From: Sulfobacillus acidophilus
GTDB lineage: Bacteria > Bacillota > Sulfobacillia > Sulfobacillales > Sulfobacillaceae
Length of the DNA: 40,718 bases
NCBI GenBank assembly: GCA_003023745.1
Contig: PXYV01000031.1
Coordinates: 1 to 40,718, forward strand
Reading direction: 5' to 3'
This document shows, piece by piece, positions 7,356 to 16,669 of the stretch (its first letter is position 1; each line of letters starts with the position of its first letter). A program made the translations under genes and the position numbers. The notes beneath the pieces are model-generated. The model did no database searches. It was given only the letters and a program-made list of their open reading frames with translations, and was not told the DNA's origin.

Positions 7356-7871
7356 ATGAAGCGAGCCGCAATCATTCTCGTCGCCTGCTTAGTGGCCGGG
7401 ATATTGGGATGGCAACTGTACCATCGCCTCGCCCGCCATCAGGAAACGCTAGTCCTTACGAACTTGTGTCGCACCTACTTGGTCGATGCGGCAGAGCTTC
7501 CTTCGCCGGCGGCCTCGGCCAGCATTAAACGGATTACGGTGCCTTTCAGCCAAGCTATCCTGTCGGCGCAATCGCTGGCGGATTCCTCGACTCCGAACCC
7601 GCATATCCGCCAAGCTCGGGTGCATGTGTCTTCTCTTACATTTTCCGGATCCCGTCCGCTGGTGGTGCATGCCAGTGTCGTCGTGAGCCGCATCTTTTCG
7701 CCCCATGGCACAAGTCATGTCAGCGAGACGGCCACATTCTGGGTGACGCAGGGAAAGATTGAGATCGTCCGGTTCAATACCAACGAGTCAAATTCCTCGC
7801 AAGGCCCGGATGCCTTTAATCTAAATTTATGGAATCAAGTGCCTGCCGCACCGTTGCCCCATGGTCAATGA
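7356..7871 (+). CDS. Hypothetical membrane-anchored or secreted protein
   Basis: The 171-residue protein starts with MKRAAIILVACLVAGILGWQ, a signal-anchor or signal peptide without a lipobox. A soluble domain of alternating hydrophobic strands follows (VHVSSLTFSGSRPLVVHASV, then TATFWVTQGKIEIVRFN). I do not recognise the family. The strand pattern suggests a small beta-rich domain exposed outside the membrane. A longer frame upstream exists, but the hydrophobic anchor fits a start at 7356. No clear ribosome-binding site is visible. It lies just downstream of the tnpB remnant. Confidence 0.6.
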   Translation: MKRAAIILVACLVAGILGWQLYHRLARHQETLVLTNLCRTYLVDAAELPSPAASASIKRITVPFSQAILSAQSLADSSTPNPHIRQARVHVSSLTFSGSRPLVVHASVVVSRIFSPHGTSHVSETATFWVTQGKIEIVRFNTNESNSSQGPDAFNLNLWNQVPAAPLPHGQ

Positions 7872-8019
7872 ATTCGTCGCCGGGTCAGGTCCGAGCGTCC
7901 GTCTCTGCTGCCTCCGCTCGGCCGGGAGGCCTCGGTGCTCCATGGACCGGGCCGCCACGCCTTCATGGATGGTCGGCTCCCGATCTACGATGCCTTGATC
8001 CTGAAAGGGAGGCAGGAGG

Positions 8020-8157
8020 ATGGCTTCACTGAACCACCGACTCTGGCATTGGCTGGTCCTCGGCGTCTTGGCGTTCGGCGGGTTTGGCGCGAGTTTCGCC
8101 CTGGGCCAATGGGTGGCAAGCGGGCCGGGCATGAAGCAATCCAAGAGTTTCGTGTGA
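8020..8157 (+). CDS. Small single-span membrane protein, 45 aa
   Basis: ATG at 8020 follows AAAGGGAGG with a 7-nt spacer, a strong ribosome-binding site. The product starts MASLNHRLWHWLVLGVLAFG and continues GFGASFALGQWVASGPGMKQ, giving one glycine-rich membrane helix (about residues 9-32) and a short basic tail ending KSFV at TGA 8155-8157. It sits 149 bases after the preceding anchored protein and may belong to the same transcript. No family is recognised. The strong Shine-Dalgarno and clean membrane helix argue that it is real. Confidence 0.55.
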   Translation: MASLNHRLWHWLVLGVLAFGGFGASFALGQWVASGPGMKQSKSFV

Positions 8158-8245
8158 TGTTTATGCTCCTAAGTTTTCGGTTGTGTTACCTTGGGGCTAA
8201 GCGGAGAGGTGACTCGGATGTAGCGGCGACTTAGCTCAAGAGCCG

Positions 8246-8280
8246 GGGGTGTTGCAAGTGCTGGCCCCTTTTTACCTTTT
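8246..8280 (+). terminator. Possible intrinsic terminator
   Basis: GGGG (8245-8249 region) can pair with CCCC at 8264-8267 across an imperfect stem, followed by TTTTTACCTTTT. The U-rich tract is good and the stem is weak. It would end transcription of the two small membrane-protein genes. Confidence 0.35.
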
Positions 8281-8409
8281 ACAAAACAAATTACAGCGGG
8301 ACGTTTCGATGAGGCAAGCCAACGTGACACCGTGCAATCTCAGGGTCGCACAATGAAGCTTTAGTCGCCATGATACGCCGAGCCCGAGAGCCTCGAAGGA
8401 GACACCATA

Positions 8410-9039
8410 ATGGTCGTCTCTATTGATGAGTCACAGGACACGGAACGTTTTGTATTGCGAGCAATCGCCACCCCGGACATGGTAACCGCTCAAGGGATTG
8501 TTGGGGATTTGCGGAAAGCAGCCCGCCAGCTACATGTTGCCTTGCATGAGTTTCACGAAGCCGATCTTTATCGCGATCACCCCCGATTGCTCACGCGTAG
8601 TCTAGAACTGATGAGTACCGCCAAACGAAAGAAACATCCCTACCCGCGTCGAGAGGTTTGCTTTCTCGGAACGTACTACATAAAAGCATCTACAGAGCAG
8701 CACAAACCCACGTTAACACAACGGCGAATGCTCACAGTGTATTTCGAATTGCTGCAAGCTCTTATCTGGGCGTTGCCTCTAACGCCTCAAGAAAAACTCA
8801 CGGTCATCTGCGATTGGTTTCAAGGATGCCTAACGTTACAATCGGCGGTCGACTCACTACTTGCAGAGCTCAATGGAACCCTGGCGTTTGGGAATTCCGC
8901 CACGCAAAAACCTTTACAGTTGGCGGATTTGCTTGTCGGAACATTGCGCCGACATTTAGCAGGAGACCGCAACGAAGATCGGTTTTGCTTTGTGAAGCCA
9001 TTATTGCACCACTTAGGAGCTGTGTCGGTCAAACAATGA
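8410..9039 (+). CDS. DUF3800-like protein
   Basis: The 209-residue protein begins MVVSIDESQDTERFVLRAIA, matching the DUF3800 opening D-E-S-x-D. It ends with the family-like QKPLQLADLLVGTLRRHL, where the D of QLAD is the usual second acidic residue. A basic middle (TAKRKKHPYPRREV) is also typical. DUF3800 proteins are predicted RNase H-fold nucleases, often found near mobile elements and defence genes; the function is not established. ATG at 8410 has AAGGAGA 8 bases upstream. It stands alone next to a decayed tnpB and is flanked by gene-free DNA, consistent with an acquired gene. Confidence 0.65.
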   Translation: MVVSIDESQDTERFVLRAIATPDMVTAQGIVGDLRKAARQLHVALHEFHEADLYRDHPRLLTRSLELMSTAKRKKHPYPRREVCFLGTYYIKASTEQHKPTLTQRRMLTVYFELLQALIWALPLTPQEKLTVICDWFQGCLTLQSAVDSLLAELNGTLAFGNSATQKPLQLADLLVGTLRRHLAGDRNEDRFCFVKPLLHHLGAVSVKQ

Positions 9040-9880
9040 AACGACCGCGGTCACCTGTAGGGCCTTGCGTACTCTGGGAATCCAAAGCGCCTTACGTCAC
9101 GTTAGCGCGACGGGAACAAACAGGGAGAGGCGGCACTTTCACTTAGAGTGTACCCGACTTTGGGTTTTTATTCAATATGTGACTTGCGCTTGTGCGCTGT
9201 GATGGGAAATCACAGGGAGTTTTGGTAAATTTTATGGTGAAGTTGTTGAGGACAGGTTGGGTTGGCGGGGAGGTTTTGGGCTGCAACGCATGGGCATAGC
9301 TTGACAATGCAAAGCAACGGCTCTGGTCATCATCAACAGGGCGCCAGCAGTTATTGCGGCGCCCTTAAATACGGTTAACCGAGGGACGGTAGCAATTTTT
9401 GTAGGACCATTTGTTTTGGGGTTAATTATAACAAGGTGTGAGAATATGTATCGCCTTTTAAATCCCTGACCGTGGTGCCCGCTACGGGCCACAAATTCCT
9501 GTCAACATCCCGCGACCTCTGGGGAGACAGGCAGAAGTAGAAGTCGCTGGAGTCCCTGCCGAAGCTTCTGTTAGTCGTTATCATCGAGCGGGTACAGGCT
9601 GGCTGTGAGCTAGGTTCGAATGAACCTTCGCTCCTTTCTTGCCCTGGTCATTCTAGGAGAAAGAGCGTTGTTGAGAAGACGTGTCTTTCGCCAAAATTCA
9701 CCGTTCAAGCCAGACGCTGGCCGACAAAATCGTTGGTACAATGTCCAGGACTTCGTGTAGGGTAATCCAAAGCCTTTCCTGCGGTCACAAGGGAGGCTGG
9801 CTCGACGAATTGATGGCCCTAGGAGCCAGTGCGACGCCGACCACCGTCATTTGCTGCGCTGCCAACCTGAAGTCACGCCT
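9040..9880. other. Gene-free stretch with decayed coding traces
   Basis: No convincing gene is seen in about 840 bases. A weak hairpin with T run (ACCC...GGGTTTTTATT near 9152-9170) may end the DUF3800 transcript. A perfect 7-bp hairpin, CTGTGAT/ATCACAG, lies at 9197-9215. From about 9300 to 9470 the plus strand has a hydrophobic frame (VAIFVGPFVLGLIITRCENM) without start or ribosome-binding site, possibly the remnant of a membrane protein gene. The rest shows no structure I can name. Confidence 0.5.
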
Positions 9881-9921
9881 ACAACAAAAACCGCAATGAT
9901 CTTGCGGCGAGATCATTGCGG
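9881..9921 (-). terminator. Intrinsic terminator of spoVT
   Basis: A perfect 12-bp stem, CCGCAATGATCT/AGATCATTGCGG (9891-9902 with 9910-9921), closes a 7-nt loop. On the minus strand it is followed by TTTTTGTTG. It lies 30 bases after the spoVT stop codon. Confidence 0.93.
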
Positions 9922-9950
9922 ACTCCCACGGTTCTGGGTCGCGTCAGTCC

Positions 9951-10505
9951 CTACTGTTCCATTTGTTTAGCCAGGAAGCCCGCAGCCGTCTCCGCCAGTT
10001 TAATCTCCATTTCACCCATTTTGACGTCAGGCTCCCGACTGCAAATAATGATCGCCCCGATCGGATCACCTTCCGCGATGATGGGGGCGATAACTTCGGC
10101 AACGAACTTGTCCTCGTCCTCATCCCCGATAATGCTGCCTTTGGGCCGATGTTCCCCACGGTTAAAAAACAAGGTTTTCCGGTCGTCCATAGCCTTTTCT
10201 ACCAACATCCCGAGCGTCTTGTTTAAAAACTCTTTTTTCGGAGCCCCGGACACCGCAATCACGGCATCGCGATCGGCAATCAACGCAATGTGCCCGATCG
10301 CTTCGTACAAGGAATCTGCATATTCTTTAGCAAAGTCACCCAACTCTCCAATCGGGGAGTACTTCTTCAAAATGACTTCGCCATCCCGGTCTACGAAGAT
10401 TTCCAGCGGGTCACCCTCGCGGATCCGAAGGGTTCGTCGAATCTCTTTGGGGATTACGACACGACCCAAATCGTCAATTCGACGGACGATTCCCGTAGCC
10501 TTCAA
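9951..10505 (-). CDS. spoVT: Stage V sporulation regulator SpoVT
   Basis: The 184-residue protein has an AbrB-type swapped-hairpin DNA-binding domain (residues 1-50: MKATGIVRRIDDLGRVVIPK, then EIRRTLRIREGDPLEIFVDR) and a C-terminal GAF-like domain (about 55-180). In B. subtilis SpoVT is made in the forespore and tunes the sigma-G regulon. The start is TTG at 10505, with AAAGGGGG 8 bases upstream. A sigma-G-like promoter lies 35-65 bases upstream and a strong terminator follows, so the gene is probably monocistronic. Its DNA-binding half closely resembles the abrB product at 32.8 kb. Confidence 0.96.
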   Translation of the reverse strand: MKATGIVRRIDDLGRVVIPKEIRRTLRIREGDPLEIFVDRDGEVILKKYSPIGELGDFAKEYADSLYEAIGHIALIADRDAVIAVSGAPKKEFLNKTLGMLVEKAMDDRKTLFFNRGEHRPKGSIIGDEDEDKFVAEVIAPIIAEGDPIGAIIICSREPDVKMGEMEIKLAETAAGFLAKQMEQ

Positions 10506-10539
10506 ATGAGCGCCCCCTTTCTCTTCGCATCTTCAGAGG

Positions 10540-10569
10540 TAGTATATCGAAGGCGATTCCGAATTATGC
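10540..10569 (-). promoter_or_regulatory. Sigma-G-like promoter of spoVT
   Basis: On the minus strand GCATA (10569-10565), exactly 18 nt and TATACTA (10546-10540) match the sigma-G pattern GYATR-18-CATANTA with a single mismatch. SpoVT is sigma-G dependent in B. subtilis. TATACT could also serve as a sigma-A -10, but no good -35 lies 17 nt upstream of it. Confidence 0.6.
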
Positions 10570-11270
10570 GTTCCCAGTGCCGCCAGACAGTTCCCGTTAC
10601 CTGGCCAACACGCGCCATCAGTTCGCTACACATCATCGCTCCAATCGCGCGTCAATGTCGCGTCCCTGACATACCGTGCGTAAATTTGGCCCTAATGGCC
10701 GGTTTGACCGCATGACACGGAATCGTTGATCCCGCCCGAGATGCTTGAACTTCGATCATAGAGTAGCCTAAAGCGTGTGGAACTATACCCGCTGGACAGC
10801 GCATGAGACCCACTCCACTCAACTCTGATACGCAAGGCGCGGATCGTCGGTTCTCGGCACCGACCATAGAACGCGAATGATTTGACGCGAGGCCCAGGTG
10901 GAGTGTCGATCCGGATCCGTTCGCCCGCCCATCAACGCGCCACTCCCCGGGAAAACGCCTGTTCGGCTCTCGTAATCGCATCGACACCGTGCGGAAGCTT
11001 GATGCCCTAGCGGTCTTCAACTTCAACCTTCTGCCCACGATGTCTTGGAAGTCAGCAACGGTCGAGGGCGTCAGCTAGGAACGATGTAGGAATCGGGCGG
11101 CGCCACCTGCCGCCTTTCGGTCATGCCACGAGCATCAGTGACAAGGGGGTCAAACTTTGGCTCAGGTCTACGCACAACCAAGCACAGCAATCTGGCAATT
11201 ATTTTTCACTGTGTTTGCTTTAACAGCCGGTTCGCTCTGGTCGCTTTGTACCACCGGGTCTTAGACTAGA
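10570..11270. other. Gene-free stretch between mfd and spoVT
   Basis: About 700 bases carry no gene I can support. The longest frame (minus, about 10652-11038) reads Arg/Ser/His-rich low-quality protein without a ribosome-binding site. No strong terminator with a U-tract was found directly after mfd. The sequence is GC-mixed and looks like decayed or non-coding DNA. Confidence 0.45.
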
Positions 11271-14200
11271 CTAAAGGAGGCGTTCACTTCCGCCCACACC
11301 CACGGAATCGTGAGGCGCTGCCTCCTCGCCCCCCTTCATAACCCGCAACACCGTTTCAGCCAGATCCAACACATCGTCCGCAGAAGTCTGACCGGCAAAT
11401 TTAACGCCGATTTCTGGTGCCCGATTGCTTCCCGGCACCAGACGACCGGGAAATCGGCTGGCCAACGCCCGGATCGTGTCGGCACTAACGGTACTTTCTG
11501 TTGACGCACGAATCACGAGCCGGTTTTTCCCTTGAGCAACGGACACTAATTTCAACTGCTGGGCCATGACCCGCACTCGCGACAATTGCTCCAAGCGCAC
11601 GACCGGCGGCGGTGCGGGACCAAATCGATCTTCGATTTCCTCGGCTAACTCGTCAACCTGTCGCAACGTTTTGGCGGACACTAACTCTTTATACACTTGT
11701 ATTTTTTGCCGAGCATCAGGAACGTAAGCGTCAGGCAGGTATGCGTCCACCGCAATTTCAATGGTCGGGTCGGCCACCGTCGCAACCGACGCGCCTTTGA
11801 GCTGGCGAATGGTTTCCGCGAGCATTTGCGTATATAAATCAAATCCTACGGATGCGATAAACCCATGTTGCTCGGCACCTAAAAGATTTCCGGCACCCCG
11901 AATTTCAAGATCGCGCAAGGCGATTTGGTAACCGGCACCCAGTTCCGTAAACTCCCGAATCGCCTCCAGCCGCTTTTCGGCCTGCGGTGTGATCACTTTG
12001 TTGGGCTTAAACGTGAAATAGGCATACGCCAACCGCGCCGATCGGCCCACCCGCCCTCGCAACTGGTATAGTTGGGCCAGCCCCATCCGATCCGCGTCTT
12101 CGACAATGAGGGTATTGGCGTTGGCAATGTCTAGTCCCGACTCAATAATATTCGTGGCAACCAACACATCGTACTCTTGGTCAATAAAACGGGCCATGAC
12201 ATCTTCAATGCGGCTCTCGGGCATTTGACCGTGGACCACTCCCAGTCGCAACTCGGGGAACATGCGCAACAGCCGCTCGACCGTGCGGTCCATGGCCATA
12301 ATACGATTTTGCACGTAGAACACTTGCCCGGAGCGCTCCATTTCTCGCCGAATGGCATCGCGCACGAGCGCCTCATCAAATTCGACCACCACCGTTTCCA
12401 CCGGCAGGCGATCCTCGGGCGGTGTCTCAATGACGCTCATGTCCCGAATGCCTACCATGGCCATGTGCAATGTCCGCGGAATCGGCGTCGCGGTAAGAGT
12501 CAGCACGTCGACGTTGGCACGCAGGGCTTTAATGCGTTCTTTGTGCGCCACCCCAAAACGGTGTTCCTCGTCGACAATCAATAGGCCCAAATCTTGAAAT
12601 ACCACGTCCTTCGCCAACAATCGGTGCGTACCCACCAAGAGGTCCACCTGTCCGCGGCGCAAGCGCTCCAAAATATCTTTTTGCTGCCGGGGCGTTCGAA
12701 ACCGACTCAAAACTTCCACGCTGACCGGATAGCCGGCCAATCGCGATTTGCTCGTCGTAAAGTGCTGCTCCGCCAAAAGCGTGGTCGGCACTAAAAACGC
12801 CACTTGCTTACCGCCCATAATGGCTTTGAACGCTGCCCGCAAAGCCACTTCGGTCTTCCCGTAGCCCACATCGCCGCATAAAAGCCGATCCATCGGCCGC
12901 GCCCGCTCCATATCGCCCTTGATCTCCGCGATGGCCCGTAATTGATCGGGGGTCTCTTCATAGGGAAAGGATGCCTCAAAGTCTGCTTGCCAAGGCGTGT
13001 CGGGCCCAAACGCAAATCCGGGCTGAGATTCTCTTAGCGCGTAAAGGCGCAGCAATTCCTCGGCAATTTCGCGCACCGCAGCACGGGCCCGCTCCTTGGT
13101 GCGATGCCATTCCTGCCCCCCCATCTTTGACAGTTTGGGTTCTTGTCCTTCAACCCCCACATACTTTTGCACCAACGACAATTGATCGACCGGCACGTAC
13201 AGTGCATCTTGGCCCGCATACTGCACCCGCAAATAATCCTTGTGCTGCCCCTGCATCTCCAAGGTCTGGATCCCTACAAACCGACCAATCCCGTGTGTGA
13301 CATGGACAACATAGTCTCCGGGCTTAAGATCGGTGAGACGCAGGCGCACCTGGGGCTCACGCCGCGGCACTCGCAAGGGCATCTCACGCCCGGACAGCTC
13401 GGTTTCAGCTAAGACCGCCAAACCCAGTTCTGCCAGCACAAATCCTTGTGAAAGCTGACCAACCACGACCCCCACTTCGCCGGGCACCCCTAAGCCTGAT
13501 CGGACCGACAAATTGAGGTCGATTATCTGATGCACCAGCACGCGCGCACTGTCCTGGTCCCGAGCCACCAAAGCGGTGCGCATGCGGGCTTTGCGTAGGC
13601 GCATCAATTCGGATTTTAGGAGTTCGGCTTGGGCGTGGACCCGGGGAGCCGGACGACCGGTGAGATTTAGAGTGACATCGTAAGTGCCTTGACTATGTGC
13701 TAAGAGCGATAAAAAGACGTCGGCATGTCCCTTAATCTCGGCCGGCCACAACCCTTCAGGCAGGGTCATTTCCTGTTCCATGGCCAAGAAGTCGCCCCGC
13801 TCCAACCGCCGTTCATGCTCCAAGCGCTCACTCGCATCGAGGCCGCGCCAAGCCTCGGCAATCCGGGATACATCATGATAAATCACCAGCGGCGGCATCG
13901 CAAAGGCGCGCGTCAAAGGCTCAGGCGGATAAAAGGCGGCACTGTAGCGTTCAATTCCCGGAAAACTCCGGCCTTCGGCCAGATCATGCAAGTAGCGACC
14001 ATAACGTTCGCGTGCGCGTGTGGCCTCATCCAGCTTACCCAAGGCCTCAAGGTTCTTCACGACATCAGCCGACTCGCGCGCCAATCGGTCAATGGCGCTT
14101 AAACGTGACGCGTCGGACCACACCAATTCACGCGCCGGACCAATTTCGACCTCGGATTGCATCGACACGGTCCGTTGCGTTTGTACATCAAATACTCGAA

Positions 14201-14831
14201 TCGAATCCACTTCGACGTCAAACCATTCGAGGCGAACCGCCGGTCCCTGGGGCTGATAGACGTCAATAATCGCGCCACGCCAGGCAAACTGACCTTCTTC
14301 CTGCACTTCATGCTGGCGTTCATAGCCCAGCTCGTGCAGTCGCTGGGCAATCACTGAGGGTTCGACCATATCGCCCGGCTTTAGCGCGATGTGCGCGTGA
14401 GGCGCACTGGCCAGCCGTTGCCGAACCGCCTCAACCGGTGCAATTAGTACGGCTTCGCGATCACGAGAGGCTTCAAATAGCGCTTTGATGCGGCGCTCGT
14501 GCCACTCATAGCTTTCAGCCCGCACATCGCCGGCCAAATTGGGCCGCGCCGGTAACAGGTAAACCGAGGCATGGGGTCGAAATGAGCGCAACTCGGCTTC
14601 CATCCGCCGCGCCTCTTGAAATCCGGCTGTCACCACTAACGCGGGGCGCTGCACGTCTTGCGTGAGTCCGGCCACAATGTATGATGGCAAGGACCCCGAC
14701 AGCCCACTGACTTGGACGCGGGTCTTGCCCTCGCGCAACCGTGCGATAATCTCCTGATAGGGTGCGTACCCCGACCACAAAGTCACCAATTGACTGAGGT
14801 CGACCTGGGTTTCACGTGCTTGGGTGGCCAT
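11271..14831 (-). CDS. mfd: Transcription-repair coupling factor Mfd
   Basis: The 1186-residue superfamily 2 translocase removes RNA polymerase stalled at lesions and recruits UvrA. Seen in order: the UvrB-like N-terminal module; the RNA polymerase interaction domain around residues 480-560 ([20 protein letters not shown]); Walker [15 protein letters not shown] near residue 650; DEEHRFGV near 752; [12 protein letters not shown]; the helicase C-terminal motifs [17 protein letters not shown]; and a C-terminal TRCF domain. ATG at 14831 ([16 protein letters not shown]) has AAGGGAG close upstream; a GTG ten codons earlier is the alternative. It follows fin and pth as in B. subtilis. Confidence 0.97.
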   Translation of the reverse strand: MATQARETQVDLSQLVTLWSGYAPYQEIIARLREGKTRVQVSGLSGSLPSYIVAGLTQDVQRPALVVTAGFQEARRMEAELRSFRPHASVYLLPARPNLAGDVRAESYEWHERRIKALFEASRDREAVLIAPVEAVRQRLASAPHAHIALKPGDMVEPSVIAQRLHELGYERQHEVQEEGQFAWRGAIIDVYQPQGPAVRLEWFDVEVDSIRVFDVQTQRTVSMQSEVEIGPARELVWSDASRLSAIDRLARESADVVKNLEALGKLDEATRARERYGRYLHDLAEGRSFPGIERYSAAFYPPEPLTRAFAMPPLVIYHDVSRIAEAWRGLDASERLEHERRLERGDFLAMEQEMTLPEGLWPAEIKGHADVFLSLLAHSQGTYDVTLNLTGRPAPRVHAQAELLKSELMRLRKARMRTALVARDQDSARVLVHQIIDLNLSVRSGLGVPGEVGVVVGQLSQGFVLAELGLAVLAETELSGREMPLRVPRREPQVRLRLTDLKPGDYVVHVTHGIGRFVGIQTLEMQGQHKDYLRVQYAGQDALYVPVDQLSLVQKYVGVEGQEPKLSKMGGQEWHRTKERARAAVREIAEELLRLYALRESQPGFAFGPDTPWQADFEASFPYEETPDQLRAIAEIKGDMERARPMDRLLCGDVGYGKTEVALRAAFKAIMGGKQVAFLVPTTLLAEQHFTTSKSRLAGYPVSVEVLSRFRTPRQQKDILERLRRGQVDLLVGTHRLLAKDVVFQDLGLLIVDEEHRFGVAHKERIKALRANVDVLTLTATPIPRTLHMAMVGIRDMSVIETPPEDRLPVETVVVEFDEALVRDAIRREMERSGQVFYVQNRIMAMDRTVERLLRMFPELRLGVVHGQMPESRIEDVMARFIDQEYDVLVATNIIESGLDIANANTLIVEDADRMGLAQLYQLRGRVGRSARLAYAYFTFKPNKVITPQAEKRLEAIREFTELGAGYQIALRDLEIRGAGNLLGAEQHGFIASVGFDLYTQMLAETIRQLKGASVATVADPTIEIAVDAYLPDAYVPDARQKIQVYKELVSAKTLRQVDELAEEIEDRFGPAPPPVVRLEQLSRVRVMAQQLKLVSVAQGKNRLVIRASTESTVSADTIRALASRFPGRLVPGSNRAPEIGVKFAGQTSADDVLDLAETVLRVMKGGEEAAPHDSVGVGGSERLL

Positions 14832-14859
14832 AGACTCCCTTCGTCTGCGAACATCAAAC

Positions 14860-14881
14860 ACGGGCTAGAATGCTAGCCCGT
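14860..14881 (-). repeat. Hairpin between fin and mfd
   Basis: A perfect 9-bp stem, ACGGGCTAG/CTAGCCCGT, encloses AATG. The minus strand continues GTTTGATG, which lacks a proper U-tract. It may be a weak terminator or an RNA processing or stability element in the fin-mfd transcript. Function is not shown. Confidence 0.5.
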
Positions 14882-14889
14882 CACTTTCT

Positions 14890-15099
14890 TCAGTTATACC
14901 ATAGGTTCATATCCCATGGTACGGGAAGACAATTCTCACACAAAAGTTTTACCGTCACGATTTCCCCGGTATCGTTAAACTGCAAGACTTCTTCCCCCTC
15001 ATCCGCCTCCAAATCCGTCAATCCTAACGCGGGGTCGCGCCAATCACCATGGTAGGCGCCGATGAGACGCTCACACTGCCGACAGACATACCGAACCAT
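14890..15099 (-). CDS. fin: Anti-sigma-F factor Fin (YabK family)
   Basis: The 69-residue protein has the Fin zinc-binding pattern: MVRYVCRQCERLIGAYHG near the N terminus (C-x2-C) and LLCENCLPVPW near the C terminus (C-x2-C). In B. subtilis Fin binds and inhibits sigma-F to allow the switch to sigma-G. GTT/GTG-rich upstream sequence extends the frame, but ATG at 15099 is decided by AGGAGG 8 bases upstream. Its position between pth and mfd is the conserved one. Confidence 0.88.
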   Translation of the reverse strand: MVRYVCRQCERLIGAYHGDWRDPALGLTDLEADEGEEVLQFNDTGEIVTVKLLCENCLPVPWDMNLWYN

Positions 15100-15154
15100 T
15101 GGCCAGGCCTCCTCGGAGTTGAATACCATCGAGTTTTCCCGAGGGAGCACCATT

Positions 15155-15709
15155 TTAGCCGTTAAAGCGATTCATGGCTGCCTCGATGCCATCGTTGCAA
15201 AGCGTGTCAAGCGCCTTGACAGCACGATCGATAACCTCGGCCAGCCGGTGCACTTCGACCTCCGTAAAAGGCATCAGCACCCAGTCAATCACGTCAATGG
15301 CAGCAGGCGGACGCGAAATCCCAAGGCGCACCCGTCCAAACGCATTGGTCCCGAGGGCAGCAATAATGGAATTGAGGCCATTGTGACCACCACTGGAACC
15401 GGCGCGGCGAATCCGCAAAGTGCCAAACGGCAAATCCAAATCGTCGGCGACCACAACCAGACTGTCCGGCCCCATGCGATGATAGCGCAAGAAAGGACCC
15501 ACCGCCTCGCCCGACCGATTCATATAAGTTTGTGGTTTCAAGACCCACCCAAAATCCAGTTCCGCCACCTGGCCAAACCGGCTGCGGCGAAAACGCCCCC
15601 CATGCTCCGCCGCAAACGCCTCCACCGTCATAAATCCCAAATTATGCCGGGTACGGCTATAACGCGGTCCTGGATTCCCCAATCCAACGATCACGTGCCG
15701 CCTCATCAT
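15155..15709 (-). CDS. pth: Peptidyl-tRNA hydrolase
   Basis: The 184-residue enzyme releases peptides from peptidyl-tRNA. Seen motifs: VIVGLGNPGPRYSRTRHNLG with the catalytic His in TRHNLG, LKPQTYMNRSGEAV, VVADDLDLPFGTLRIRRAGS and SSGGHNGLNSIIA. Length is normal. Its ATG overlaps the prs stop by four bases, indicating coupling. It corresponds to spoVC of B. subtilis, although here, as there, the role is general translation. Confidence 0.97.
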   Translation of the reverse strand: MMRRHVIVGLGNPGPRYSRTRHNLGFMTVEAFAAEHGGRFRRSRFGQVAELDFGWVLKPQTYMNRSGEAVGPFLRYHRMGPDSLVVVADDLDLPFGTLRIRRAGSSGGHNGLNSIIAALGTNAFGRVRLGISRPPAAIDVIDWVLMPFTEVEVHRLAEVIDRAVKALDTLCNDGIEAAMNRFNG

Positions 15710-16647
15710 TCGAATAGTTTAGAGACCGAGAGGTCCTCGTGCACGCGCATAATGGCCTCCGCCAAAAGCGGCGCCACCGAAATGATCTGGGTGCGTTTGG
15801 GAGCGCTATCCAATTGAATGGTATCCGTCACCACGATTTCTTGAAATGGCGAAGCGGTCAGAATTTGGGCTGAATCCCCGGAGAACACTGGATGCGTCGC
15901 CGCGGCATACACTGCCCGCGCCCCCAACTCCATAATGGCTACCGCCGCTTTGGCAATGGTTCCCCCCGTATCAATCATGTCGTCCACAATAACCACCGTC
16001 TTGTCTCGCGCCTTGCCGATCACGTTGACTACTTCCGACACATTCGGCTCCGGTCGCCTCTTGTCGATAAAGCCTAACGGAGCCTGCAAAAACTTGGCCA
16101 TTTGACGCGCACGATACACCCCTCCGGCATCAGGTGAAAAAATCATCACGTTGTCCAAATGCTTTTGGTAGATGGCTTCGGACAAAATGCGCCCGCCCTG
16201 CAAATTATCGACCGGAATATCAAAAAACCCCTGAATCTGCGGCGCATGCAAATCCATGGTCAAAACTCGCCGCGCTCCTGCCGTCGTAATCAAGTTGGCG
16301 ACTAACTTAGCAGAAATGGGCTCGCGTCCGCGCTCCTTGCGGTCCTGACGCGCATAGCCGTAGAACGGAATCACCGCGGTTACCCGGCGCGCCGAGGCAC
16401 GGCGCGCGGCATCAATCAACAATAAGAGCTCCATGAGGTTGTCATTCACAGGACTAGAGGTCGGCTGCACAATAAACACATCGGCCCCCCGCACGTTTTC
16501 CAACAGCCGCACCCGAATCTCGCCATTGGAAAATCGGCCGACATCGGCTTGTCCCAGCGATATCCCCAAATGCTCCGTAATCTTTTCTGCCAGGGGCCGA
16601 TTCGCATTGCCCGTGAAAATCTTCAGAACACCTTCACGCTCAAACAT
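15706..16647 (-). CDS. prs: Ribose-phosphate pyrophosphokinase (PRPP synthetase)
   Basis: The 313-residue enzyme makes PRPP from ribose-5-phosphate and ATP for nucleotide, His and Trp synthesis. Seen: KIFTGNANRPLAEKITEHLG at the N terminus, FSNGEIRVRLLENVRGADVF, the flexible-loop GYARQDRKERGREPISAK and the PRPP-binding VVIVDDMIDTGGTIAKAA. ATG at 16647 is set by AGAGGAGA upstream and gives the family's usual length; the open frame continues 39 codons further into glmU. Order glmU-prs-pth matches B. subtilis, except that ctc is absent. Confidence 0.97.
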   Translation of the reverse strand: MFEREGVLKIFTGNANRPLAEKITEHLGISLGQADVGRFSNGEIRVRLLENVRGADVFIVQPTSSPVNDNLMELLLLIDAARRASARRVTAVIPFYGYARQDRKERGREPISAKLVANLITTAGARRVLTMDLHAPQIQGFFDIPVDNLQGGRILSEAIYQKHLDNVMIFSPDAGGVYRARQMAKFLQAPLGFIDKRRPEPNVSEVVNVIGKARDKTVVIVDDMIDTGGTIAKAAVAIMELGARAVYAAATHPVFSGDSAQILTASPFQEIVVTDTIQLDSAPKRTQIISVAPLLAEAIMRVHEDLSVSKLFE

Positions 16648-16669
16648 GCCGTTCTCCTCTGCGCAATTT

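Noticed and set aside
7829..8234. Overlapping open frames on both strands around the 45-aa gene
   Set aside because: They lack ribosome-binding sites and family features; only the short frame from 8020 has both a strong start and a membrane helix.
8160..8280. Possible riboswitch or tRNA-like sequence (CTTAGCTCAAGAG)
   Set aside because: No complete tRNA arms and no match to any riboswitch core I know; only a weak terminator-like end remains.
9232..9492. Minus-strand open frame in the stretch after DUF3800
   Set aside because: No domain or ribosome-binding site. The opposite strand has a hydrophobic frame that looks equally like decayed coding DNA, so neither is called.
10652..11038. Minus-strand open frame of 128 codons between mfd and spoVT
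   Set aside because: Arg/Ser/His-rich sequence without a recognisable domain or ribosome-binding site; treated as non-coding.
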